Below are positions 34,127-43,434 of a stretch of 60,680 nucleotides of DNA, in pieces. The position numbers and the translations under genes were made by a program. The notes below the pieces were generated by a model. The model saw only the letters and a list, made by a program, of their open reading frames with translations. It did no database searches and was not told where the DNA came from. How positions within the stretch are numbered: the first letter of the stretch is position 1; every line of letters starts with the position of its first letter. This DNA comes from Gammaproteobacteria bacterium. GTDB taxonomy: Bacteria > Pseudomonadota > Gammaproteobacteria > Burkholderiales > Gallionellaceae. Location: contig JAHJNJ010000007.1 of assembly GCA_018820925.1 (NCBI GenBank), positions 1-60,680 on the forward strand, written 5' to 3'.

Positions 34127-34993
34127 ATGAAACGACTGCTCATTATCGGTAGCGGCTACATGGCGCGCCGCATTGTTCCCCTGCTTGCCGGGCGTTACCG
34201 CATCTATGCGCTGGTCAGAAACGACGCGCACAAGGCGGGTTTGCGCGCGCAGGGAGCGACACCCATTAGCGGCGATCTGGATGATCGCGCCAGGCTGTCC
34301 AGGATCGCGGGACTGGCCGATGTCGTGTTGCATCTCGCCCCGCCGGACGCCGGGGAACGCGACATCCGCACGCGGCATTTGCTTGCCGCGTTGTCGAAAA
34401 GTGTGCTGCCCGGACAATTTATTTACATCAGCACCAGTGGTGTCTATGGCGACTGCAGCGGGGCCACGGTGAGCGAGACGCATGCGCTGAATCCGCAATC
34501 GGCGCGCGCGCAACGCCGCGTGGATGCGGAGTCGCAGATCCGCGAGTGGGCCACGCGCAACGCTGTGAAAGCCAGCATCCTGCGCGTGCCCGGCATCTAC
34601 GCGCAAGACCGCATGCCGCTGGATCGTTTGCGCATCAGCATGCCCTCCATCGTGGCGGAGGAAGACAGTTACACCAACCACATCCATGCCGATGACCTCG
34701 CGCGCATCATCATTGCGGCGTTGCACTACGGCAAATCAAACCGCGCATATCACGCCAGCGATGACAGCCGGATGAAGATGGGCGACTACCTGGATGCCGT
34801 GGCGGATGCCTATCATTTGCGGCGCCCGCCGCGCGTCACGCGGGACAAGGCGCAGCGTATGTTGCCGGATTCGCTGCTGTCGTTCATGAATGAATCGCGG
34901 CAGCTCAGCAACGTGCGCATGAAGACGGAATTGAAGGTCAAACTGGCTTATCCGACGGTGGCGGATTTGCTGGCGACGGTCAACGACAAGTAA
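34127..34993 (+). CDS. NAD(P)-dependent epimerase/dehydratase family protein
   Basis: A 288-residue Rossmann-fold protein of the extended SDR type. The N-terminal nucleotide motif is LLIIGSGYMARRI, with Ser-Thr-Ser-Gly-Val-Tyr-Gly at about 106-112 as the catalytic-type region. The conserved C-terminal TNHIHADDLARIIIAAL is typical of YeeZ-like sugar-nucleotide or unknown-function SDR proteins. Substrate unknown. It is divergent from the flavoprotein gene, with 49 bases between the starts. Confidence 0.85.
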   Translation: MKRLLIIGSGYMARRIVPLLAGRYRIYALVRNDAHKAGLRAQGATPISGDLDDRARLSRIAGLADVVLHLAPPDAGERDIRTRHLLAALSKSVLPGQFIYISTSGVYGDCSGATVSETHALNPQSARAQRRVDAESQIREWATRNAVKASILRVPGIYAQDRMPLDRLRISMPSIVAEEDSYTNHIHADDLARIIIAALHYGKSNRAYHASDDSRMKMGDYLDAVADAYHLRRPPRVTRDKAQRMLPDSLLSFMNESRQLSNVRMKTELKVKLAYPTVADLLATVNDK

Positions 34994-35026
34994 CGTTTCC
35001 CGGCAGAGCGGGTCATCCGTTTTGTT

Positions 35027-35824
35027 TCAACCCAGTACCTTCAGCAACAGTTTTGCCGCCAGCACAATCAGCAGCACGGCGAACAACTTGCGCAGCAATT
35101 CCACTTGCATGCGATGCGCGGCCTTTGCGCCGAAAGGTGCGGTGAGCACGCTGGCCAGCGCGACCCAGAACAGGGCGGGCAGATAGACATAACCCAGGTG
35201 CATTTCCGGCAACGCGTCGATGTGCAAGCCGACCGCGATATAGCCGAGCGTGCCGCCCACGGCGATGGGGAAGCCGATCGCTGCCGCCGTGCCGATGGCG
35301 TGGCGTACCGGCACATTGCACCAGATGAGGAAGGGCACGACGATTGCGCCGCCGCCGATGGAGACCAGGCTGCTGAGCCAGCCGGTCAAGGTGCCGGTGA
35401 AGCTCATGCCCGCGAGACCGGGCAATTGGCGCGACGGGTGCGGTTCCTTGCCGAGCAGAATTTGCGCGGCGATGAAGCACACAAACAGGGCAAAGAAGAT
35501 GCCCAAGCCGCGCGCGGGGATGAATGACGCGGTCAACGCGCCCAGCGCGGTACCGAACAGGATGCCGGGCGTGATGCGGCGCACGACTTGCCAGTTCACG
35601 GCGCCGTGCTGGTGGTGCTTGCGCAGGCTGGAGAGGGAGGTGAAGACGATGGTCGACATCGACGTGCCGAGGGCGAGATGCAGATTGTATTCGGTGCTGA
35701 AGTGTTGCGCGTCGAACAGCATCAGCAATACGGGGACCAGCACCAGTCCGCCGCCGACGCCGAACAGGCCGGCAAGGAGGCCGGTAATTGCCCCCAAAAC
35801 CAGGTAGGCTGCGTACCACTCCAT
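35027..35824 (-). CDS. TauE/SafE-family membrane permease
   Basis: A 265-residue protein with about eight membrane helices and two internal repeats. It has AGLFGVGGGLVLVPVLL in the first and LVSIGGGAIVVPFLIW in the second half, the hallmark glycines of TauE/SafE permeases, which move sulphite or sulphonates or are of unknown substrate. The ATG shares its A with the stop of the EVE gene (TGATG), so the two are translated together. The chosen start gives a first helix of normal length. Confidence 0.9.
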   Translation of the reverse strand: MEWYAAYLVLGAITGLLAGLFGVGGGLVLVPVLLMLFDAQHFSTEYNLHLALGTSMSTIVFTSLSSLRKHHQHGAVNWQVVRRITPGILFGTALGALTASFIPARGLGIFFALFVCFIAAQILLGKEPHPSRQLPGLAGMSFTGTLTGWLSSLVSIGGGAIVVPFLIWCNVPVRHAIGTAAAIGFPIAVGGTLGYIAVGLHIDALPEMHLGYVYLPALFWVALASVLTAPFGAKAAHRMQVELLRKLFAVLLIVLAAKLLLKVLG

Positions 35825-36288
35825 CAGGTTTTCACCAGTCTGCTTGTGATGAATTTCCACTCCGCCGGATCGAGCGGCGTGATGGACAGGCGATTGCCGC
35901 GCTGCAAGGTGCGCATGTTTTCAAGTTCGGGATGGCGGCGCAACTCTTCGATAGAAATGAGGGCGACCTTTTTTACCAGTTTCACATCCACATTGAACCA
36001 GCGCGGCGTTTCCTGCGTGGTCTTGGGGTCGAAGTATTTGCTTTTCTTGTCGAACTGCGTGGCATCCGGGTAAACGGGACTGCACACCTCGGCGATACCG
36101 GCGATGCCGGGTTCCTTGCAGTTGGAGTGATAAAACAGCACGCCGTCGCCGACCTGCATCTGGTTGCGCATGAAATTGCGCGCCTGATAGTTGCGCACAC
36201 CGTACCAGGCCACGCTTTGATTCGGTAGCGCAGCGAGATCGTCGATGCTGCAGTCGGTGGGTTCGGATTTCATCAGCCAGTAACGCAC
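35824..36288 (-). CDS. EVE-domain protein
   Basis: A 154-residue single-domain protein starting MRYWLMKSEP and ending PAEWKFITS region, both typical of EVE proteins (PUA-like fold, thymocyte nuclear protein 1 family). WYGVRNYQARNFMRNQMQVGD is the nucleic-acid or modified-base pocket region. EVE proteins bind modified bases in DNA or RNA. It is coupled to the TauE gene downstream. Confidence 0.92.
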   Translation of the reverse strand: MRYWLMKSEPTDCSIDDLAALPNQSVAWYGVRNYQARNFMRNQMQVGDGVLFYHSNCKEPGIAGIAEVCSPVYPDATQFDKKSKYFDPKTTQETPRWFNVDVKLVKKVALISIEELRRHPELENMRTLQRGNRLSITPLDPAEWKFITSRLVKT

Positions 36289-36301
36289 GATTCAACTCCA
36301 C

Positions 36302-36333
36302 AAAAGAAAAGTGCGATCCCGAAAGATCGCACT
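36302..36333 (-). terminator. Terminator of the 6S RNA transcript
   Basis: AGTGCGATC and GATCGCACT form a perfect 9-base stem around 6 bases, followed on the minus strand by TTTTCTTTT. It lies just past the 3' end of the 6S RNA. Confidence 0.9.
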
Positions 36334-36339
36334 GGAATG

Positions 36340-36519
36340 AAGTTCCCCGCCTGTGCCGTTGACTCAATTTCTTGAACCGGGGTTCAAGAGGGTCGGTTCC
36401 CGGTTACATCAGGTGCATCCGTGAAGGACGCTCACAACAGTAACTTTAGTAGGGCGCAACCTAAGCATTAGCTCATTGGTTCAAAGAATTATGAGTCTGA
36501 CGAACACCGCAGGGAACAA
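36340..36519 (-). ncRNA. ssrS: 6S RNA
   Basis: Minus-strand sequence directly after zapA, the standard position of ssrS in proteobacteria. About 180 bases. The ends TTCCCTGC and GCGGGGAA can pair in a closing stem, and the conserved 3' half contains TCTTGAACCCCGGTTCAAGA, like the CUUGAACCAAGGGUUCAAGG of E. coli 6S RNA. It mimics an open promoter and inhibits sigma-70 RNA polymerase in stationary phase. Exact ends are estimates. It is probably cut from a transcript that begins before zapA. Confidence 0.85.
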
Positions 36520-36521
36520 AC

Positions 36522-36830
36522 CTAAAACAACTCATCCTGTTCTGCTACTGCTGCATCGATGGTTGCCTGCATGGCTTGCATTCTACGCTTGAATTCGGCG
36601 AGGTCAAATCCGCCGCCGAGGCGGGTGGTGAGGAGTTCGTGGGTGATATTCAGGGCGGCCATGATGGCAATGCGTTCGACCGAGGCGATCTTGCCGGCGT
36701 CGCGTATTTCGCGCATTTTTTTGTCCAGATAAGCAACGGCATCGAGCAATTCGGCGCGTTCGTCGTCGGGGCAGGCGACACGCAATTCGCGGTCGAGGAT
36801 GGTCACATCCAGCGAATTGACCTTGTTCAT
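36522..36830 (-). CDS. zapA: Cell division protein ZapA
   Basis: A 102-residue FtsZ-binding protein. It starts with a short beta-rich domain (VTILDRELRVACPDDER) and continues with a long helix (LLDAVAYLDKKMREIRD, ERIAIMAALNITHELL), exactly the ZapA layout. It bundles FtsZ protofilaments at the division ring. Its start overlaps the end of the coiled-coil gene by ATGA, and the 6S RNA follows. Confidence 0.95.
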   Translation of the reverse strand: MNKVNSLDVTILDRELRVACPDDERAELLDAVAYLDKKMREIRDAGKIASVERIAIMAALNITHELLTTRLGGGFDLAEFKRRMQAMQATIDAAVAEQDELF

Positions 36831-37027
36831 GTCGTCCCTTCGGGAAGTTGGGCGAGAAGCTTTTCCAGGCGCTGCGCCGCCTCGATGGCTTTGTCCTGGC
36901 TCTTGCGTTGCTGACTGACTGCGGCGGCGATTTCCTGACGCAATTGCAAATTTTCGGCGCGCAGGTGCTGGGTGAGCTGTACCAGTTGGCCCAATTTCTG
37001 GTCGAGGATGTCGAATTCGCTATGCAT
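36827..37027 (-). CDS. ZapB-like coiled-coil protein (TIGR02449 type)
   Basis: A 66-residue all-helical protein with heptad-like Leu repeats (LDQKLGQLVQLTQHLRAENL). Small coiled coils of this type precede zapA in many beta- and gammaproteobacteria and are thought to help the division ring, as ZapB does. The stop overlaps zapA, implying coupled translation. Sequence similarity to E. coli ZapB itself is not demonstrated. Confidence 0.8.
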   Translation of the reverse strand: MHSEFDILDQKLGQLVQLTQHLRAENLQLRQEIAAAVSQQRKSQDKAIEAAQRLEKLLAQLPEGTT

Positions 37028-37145
37028 GGGCGAACTATAAATTTAAAAAGCCTGTTAAGTCAATCGGTAACAGAGTGTTTTGCAAGTGTTTTGGAATTTT
37101 CAGGGGCCAACCCTGAGTCAAGCTCTGGTAGAATCCTGTCTGCTT

Positions 37146-37320
37146 CAAGGTGCAGATAGGCGCGAGCCTTTCAGTTAAACGGGAAACAGGTGAGGAAGCG
37201 TTAACTCCGATGCCTGTGCTGCCCCCGCAACGGTAAGCAAGTGTGGATTTGCCAATTCGCCACTGTGCGCAAGCATGGGAAGGCGGCAAATAAAACTTGT
37301 GAGCCCGGATACCGGCCTTG
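37146..37320 (+). promoter_or_regulatory. Cobalamin riboswitch
   Basis: It contains GGGAAACAGGTGAGGAAGC, the conserved GCTGCCCCCGCAACGGTAA, GCCACTG, GGGAAGGCGGC and the B12 box AGCCCGGATACCGGCC in the correct order over about 175 bases. It lies in the leader of btuB, about 130 bases before its start, and should repress btuB and the downstream transporter gene when adenosylcobalamin is abundant. With this and the leader, 37028-37447 needs no further gene. Confidence 0.95.
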
Positions 37321-37447
37321 AGCGAGGTTCAGGAAATGCGCGTGGGGCGCATGGATGTCCGTCTTCAATGTTCATTCTTCCCTCCGCTTTCCTGATTTTG
37401 TTCAATGTTCCAACGGGGACGCTTGGAACCTAAATCTGGGAAGCAAC

Positions 37448-39253
37448 ATGAAACAAAAACACTTATTTGCCGCTTTGCTGTTGGCGGCCACTCCTCTGGC
37501 GCAAGCCGCAACCGACAGTATGGATGAGGTGGTGGTTACGGCCACCCGTACCGAGCGAACCCTGTCCGAAACGTTGGCGCATACCACGGTGATTACCCGT
37601 AAAGATATCGAAAATTCGCAGGTAACCGATGTCCCCACGTTGTTGAGAAGTCTGGCCGGAGTGGAAATCTATCAAAGCGGCGGCATTGGCAAACAGAGCA
37701 GCCTGTTCATGCGCGGTACGAATTCGAGTCACACGCTGGTATTGCTGGATGGTGTTCGCATCAATTCGGCCACGACCGGAGCCACGGCGATTGATCAATT
37801 GATGCTGGATCAGGTCGAACGGATCGAAGTGGTGCGCGGCAATGTCAGCAGCCTGTATGGCTCGGATGCCATCGGCGGTGTAATTCAGATATTTACCCGG
37901 CGCGGCCAGGGCGAGCCGACATTCAACGCACAGGCTGGAAGCGGGTCGTACCGAACCCGGAAGTTGAGCGCGGGCTATGGCGGCAAAACGGAAACTGCCG
38001 CTTTCAATTTTCAGGCATCACGTTTTATCACTTCTGGATATTCGGCGTTGAACCAGACAATCTATCCCAATGCCAATCCCGATAACGACGGCTATGCAAA
38101 TACCAGCCTGTCGGGGAATTGGCGTAAATCAATGGCAACCAATCATGCTGTGTCTTTGTCTGCCTTCGATAGCCGTGGCGAAGTGAAATATGACAATGCC
38201 TACGGCACGGCTACAGAAGTGAATATCAGCAAGACTCGAACAGGCAAGCTCGCCGTTACGCTGGAAGACCGCTTTTCCCAGTATTGGTTGAGTGCGCTCA
38301 CCCGTTCACGCGGTACGGATGAATTGAATACCTTGACCGACGGCGTGAGCATTTCGCATCTTAAGACCGTCAACGACCAGTGGAATTGGCAAAACACCGT
38401 GACATTGGATGAAACCAATACAATCATGGTTGCGAGCGAAAGTCAGCAGCAGCGGCTGGAAAGCGATCAGGCGTATGCCCTGACCGAGCGAAAGATAAGC
38501 TCTTTGGTGACAGCCTACACCGCCCGCACCGAGACGCAGCAATTGCAAGTCAACAGACGGCAGGATCGTTACTCCGACTTCGGGTTGGCTAATACGTGGT
38601 TGTTTGCATACGGGCTCCAGCTCAATCCAGGCTGGCGCGCCACATACAGCAACGGTACGGCATTCAAAGTGCCGACGTTCAACGATATGCATGCGCCAGC
38701 CGGGTGGGGAGCCAATCCGGATTTACTGCCGGAAGACGCGCATAACCGCGAATGGGGTTTGCACTACAAAGACCAGACTCAGCAGATCGACATTGCCTAT
38801 TTTAATAACCAGATCAGCAATCTGATCGCGGCTGATTCCAGTTGGGTGATGCAGAACATCGGCCATGCGCGCATCAAGGGAACCGAACTTGCGTACAAGT
38901 CGCAGCAAGGTGCGACCCTGTGGACGGCAGCCATGACCTGGCAGGATCCGCGCAACGAACTCACGGGAGCGCTGCTGCCTAAACGTGCGAAAAAATTCGG
39001 CAACATCGGATTTTTCAATCAAGCCGAGCGCTTGCGTTGGGGAGCAGAGTTGCAATATAGCGGAAGACGGGAAGAAACCAATGGCACAGTCTTGTCTTCA
39101 TACAGCCTGTTCAATCTTACGGCCCGCTATGACCTTGGGAAAAGAACAGATGTGTCATTGCGTGTGGACAATCTGTTCAACAAGAATTATGTGGCGGCTT
39201 ACGGTTACAACATCCCGGGCCGCACCCTGTTCCTTGGCTTGAATTACCACTGA
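37448..39253 (+). CDS. btuB: TonB-dependent vitamin B12 receptor BtuB
   Basis: A 601-residue outer-membrane receptor with a signal peptide cut after Ala-Gln-Ala (near 20), a TonB box-like DEVVVTATR, a plug domain (about 35-150, with RIEVVRGNVSSLYGSDAIGG) and a 22-strand barrel ending in Leu-Gly-Leu-Asn-Tyr-His. It imports cobalamin into the periplasm with TonB energy. Identification as BtuB rests on the riboswitch upstream and the family. GGGAAGC precedes the ATG. Confidence 0.93.
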   Translation: MKQKHLFAALLLAATPLAQAATDSMDEVVVTATRTERTLSETLAHTTVITRKDIENSQVTDVPTLLRSLAGVEIYQSGGIGKQSSLFMRGTNSSHTLVLLDGVRINSATTGATAIDQLMLDQVERIEVVRGNVSSLYGSDAIGGVIQIFTRRGQGEPTFNAQAGSGSYRTRKLSAGYGGKTETAAFNFQASRFITSGYSALNQTIYPNANPDNDGYANTSLSGNWRKSMATNHAVSLSAFDSRGEVKYDNAYGTATEVNISKTRTGKLAVTLEDRFSQYWLSALTRSRGTDELNTLTDGVSISHLKTVNDQWNWQNTVTLDETNTIMVASESQQQRLESDQAYALTERKISSLVTAYTARTETQQLQVNRRQDRYSDFGLANTWLFAYGLQLNPGWRATYSNGTAFKVPTFNDMHAPAGWGANPDLLPEDAHNREWGLHYKDQTQQIDIAYFNNQISNLIAADSSWVMQNIGHARIKGTELAYKSQQGATLWTAAMTWQDPRNELTGALLPKRAKKFGNIGFFNQAERLRWGAELQYSGRREETNGTVLSSYSLFNLTARYDLGKRTDVSLRVDNLFNKNYVAAYGYNIPGRTLFLGLNYH

Positions 39254-39342
39254 TGTTCCGGCGGGGGCTGCTGTCGCCTGCCCCTGCCTTTTCTGTTAAA
39301 GTTCGGACCAATTCAAATAGCACGAACGTACAAGGAGACAAC

Positions 39343-39930
39343 ATGAAAATCTTGCAAAACACAACGACCTGGATTGCCGCAGTGCTGATGGTGTTGATGG
39401 CACTGACGCGCTACAAGCACTTCGGTTCGTCGCTGGCTTTGCCCGATGCATCCTATGCCGTGTTCTTCCTGGGTGGATTGTTTCTCGGCCGCATGCGCGG
39501 CGGCAAGGCGATCTTGGCGCTGTTGTTGCTGGAAGCGGTGCTGGTGGATTACTACGCGATCAATTTTCAGGGTGTCAGCGGCTGGTGCGTGACCTCGGCT
39601 TATGGCTTCCTTCTGTTTGCGTATGCGGTGTTGTGGTCTGTCGGACGCTGGTATGCGCCGCGCCATGACCTGACCGGCAGGGGCTTGTTCGGTTTGTTTG
39701 CGACCTCTGTGGTTGCGGGCAGCATGGCCTTCATTATCGCCAATGTGAGCTTTTATCTGCTGGCGGGATATTTCGGCAGCATGAGCGTTGCGGAATACGC
39801 TTCACGGGTAACGCAGTATTTCGGCTCCTACGTAGCAGTGACCGTGGTTTACGTCGGGTGTGCTGTCATCGCACAGATGGCGTATGCGGCCTTGACGGGC
39901 AAGTCCGACCGCGACACCAAGGCTGTCTGA
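39343..39930 (+). CDS. btuM: BtuM-like cobalamin transporter (candidate)
   Basis: A 195-residue membrane protein with about six helices. CTAC-like TACAAGGAGACAAC precedes the ATG; an upstream in-frame ATG at 39253 overlaps the btuB stop. Cys82 in GVSGWCVTSAY lies near the position of the cobalt-binding Cys80 of Thiobacillus BtuM, a solitary ECF-type substrate-binding component that imports and decyanates cobalamin. The length, helix number and place directly after btuB under the riboswitch fit. Direct similarity was not computed, so the name is provisional. Confidence 0.65.
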   Translation: MKILQNTTTWIAAVLMVLMALTRYKHFGSSLALPDASYAVFFLGGLFLGRMRGGKAILALLLLEAVLVDYYAINFQGVSGWCVTSAYGFLLFAYAVLWSVGRWYAPRHDLTGRGLFGLFATSVVAGSMAFIIANVSFYLLAGYFGSMSVAEYASRVTQYFGSYVAVTVVYVGCAVIAQMAYAALTGKSDRDTKAV

Positions 39931-40036
39931 AATGCGGCGGACGCATCGGCAGCGGGAGCATGGCGACTGCGCTTCCCTGCTTTGAGTGCGTCCATACGGT
40001 CCCGGTTTTTTCTACAATTCTGCTGCGATTTTAAGG

Positions 40037-40064
40037 TTGACACTGCTGACATATCTGGTAAATT
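40037..40064 (+). promoter_or_regulatory. Sigma-70 promoter of the peroxiredoxin gene
   Basis: TTGACA at 40037-40042 and TAAATT at 40059-40064 are 16 bases apart. The gene starts 67 bases later with its own SD (CTGGAGATCATC). Confidence 0.65.
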
Positions 40065-40131
40065 CCATACCCGAGCGATTAACTCAAGAAAAGCCTAATC
40101 ACTTACCCACTAACTTAATCTGGAGATCATC

Positions 40132-40731
40132 ATGGCTGTACTCGTAGGTAAACAAGCACCCGATTTCACCGCTAACGCCGTTCTGGGCAACAACGAAATC
40201 AAGGAAGTAAAGTTTTCAGAGCTCACCAAAGGCAAGCACGCGGTGTTGTTTTTCTGGCCGCTCGACTTTACCTTTGTGTGTCCTTCTGAGTTGATCGCCT
40301 TCGATCACCGCCTGGAAGAGTTCAAGAAGCGCAACGTGGTCGTGGTCGGCTGCTCCATCGACTCGCAATTTACCCACCTGGCCTGGAAGAACACCCCGAT
40401 CGACAAGGGCGGCATCGGCAAGGTCGGTTACCCCATGGTGGCCGATGTCAAGCACGAGATTGCCAAGGCTTACGACGTTGAAGCCGGCGGCGGCGTTGCG
40501 TTCCGCGGCTCCTTCCTGATCGACAAGAGCGGTGTAGTGCAACACCAGGTGGTGAACAACCTGCCGCTCGGCCGCAACATCGACGAAATGCTGCGCATGG
40601 TTGATGCGTTGCAATTCACCGAAGAGCACGGCGAAGTGTGTCCGGCCGGCTGGAGCAAAGGCAAGGCCGGCATGGGTGCTTCGACGGAAGGTGTGGCGAA
40701 GTACCTGGCAGAACACGCCAAAGAACTGTAA
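40132..40731 (+). CDS. Typical 2-Cys peroxiredoxin
   Basis: A 199-residue peroxidase. The peroxidatic Cys50 is in DFTFVCPSE and the resolving Cys170 in GEVCPAGW, so it is a 2-Cys Prx of the AhpC/Prx1 type. It reduces hydrogen peroxide and organic peroxides, probably with thioredoxin or AhpF-like electron donors. A strong promoter and a perfect terminator bracket it, so it forms its own unit. A cell that handles Fe(II) would need this against Fenton chemistry. trxB is encoded 600 bases downstream on the other strand. Confidence 0.96.
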   Translation: MAVLVGKQAPDFTANAVLGNNEIKEVKFSELTKGKHAVLFFWPLDFTFVCPSELIAFDHRLEEFKKRNVVVVGCSIDSQFTHLAWKNTPIDKGGIGKVGYPMVADVKHEIAKAYDVEAGGGVAFRGSFLIDKSGVVQHQVVNNLPLGRNIDEMLRMVDALQFTEEHGEVCPAGWSKGKAGMGASTEGVAKYLAEHAKEL

Positions 40732-40751
40732 GCAGTTCTGTTCGTATCAAC

Positions 40752-40780
40752 AAAAAGGCTCCGAAGGGAGCCTTTTTGTT
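40752..40780 (+). terminator. Terminator of the peroxiredoxin gene (bidirectional)
   Basis: AAAAAGGCTCC at 40752-40762 pairs with GGAGCCTTTTT at 40767-40777 around GAAG. The A and T runs make it work on both strands, so it can also end the trxB-smr transcript. Confidence 0.9.
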
Positions 40781-40821
40781 GCATGCCAATGTTGGAGTCC
40801 CCCGACTGAAGACAAGAACGT

Positions 40822-41340
40822 CTAACTGCTTTTCAACAACACCCACACCGCGCCACCACCACCCGCCTGCGGGGGTGCTTCGCAAAAAGCCAATACCTGC
40901 GGATGTTGGGCAAGCCAATGACGCGTGAGGACTTTCAGAATTCCGTCGCGTCCTTCGCTGCGCCAGCCTTTGCCGTGTATCACGTTGACACTGCGCAGCC
41001 CGCGCTGTGTGGCATCGTGCAGAAACTCCATCAGTAATTTTCTGGCCGCATCGCTGTTGAGGCCGTGCAGGTCAATTTCGTCCTGAACGCGCCATTCCCC
41101 GTGGCGCAATTTACGCAGCGTCATGCGATTCAAACCGGGGCGCAGATATTCAGTGAGGGCGGTATCGCCCGCGCCGTGATCGGATAGATTGTCGGGAACT
41201 GCTTCAGGTGCGTTGAGTTTGCGCGCGGCTGGTTTGCGCGGCTTGGCAACGGGTGCGATGCGATCGGGAGGAGCAAGCGGTGTCACCCCTTCCAGCGCTT
41301 GCCGGAACAAGTCGGCATCCTGTTCCGGTTTTTCCTTCAT
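40822..41340 (-). CDS. Smr-domain protein
   Basis: A 172-residue protein with a basic disordered N-terminus (about 1-80) and a Smr domain at about 85-170. Key signs are DEIDLHGLNSDAAR and VIHGKGWRSEG, the conserved His-Gly-x-Gly. Smr domains are DNA nicking or RNA endonucleases; stand-alone forms like this are found in many proteobacteria and their role is unclear (one known relative, SmrB, cuts mRNA at collided ribosomes). It starts 9 bases after trxB ends, so they share an operon. Confidence 0.9.
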   Translation of the reverse strand: MKEKPEQDADLFRQALEGVTPLAPPDRIAPVAKPRKPAARKLNAPEAVPDNLSDHGAGDTALTEYLRPGLNRMTLRKLRHGEWRVQDEIDLHGLNSDAARKLLMEFLHDATQRGLRSVNVIHGKGWRSEGRDGILKVLTRHWLAQHPQVLAFCEAPPQAGGGGAVWVLLKSS

Positions 41341-41349
41341 GCGCCGCCT

Positions 41350-43347
<1,998 letters not shown>

Positions 43348-43434
43348 TTCAGATCCCCGCAAGCAGGCGGGTTGTGCGGGTGGCGAGGCAGGCAAAATCA
43401 CGAACGGAACGGCAGGCACTGATCGGGAAATAAC

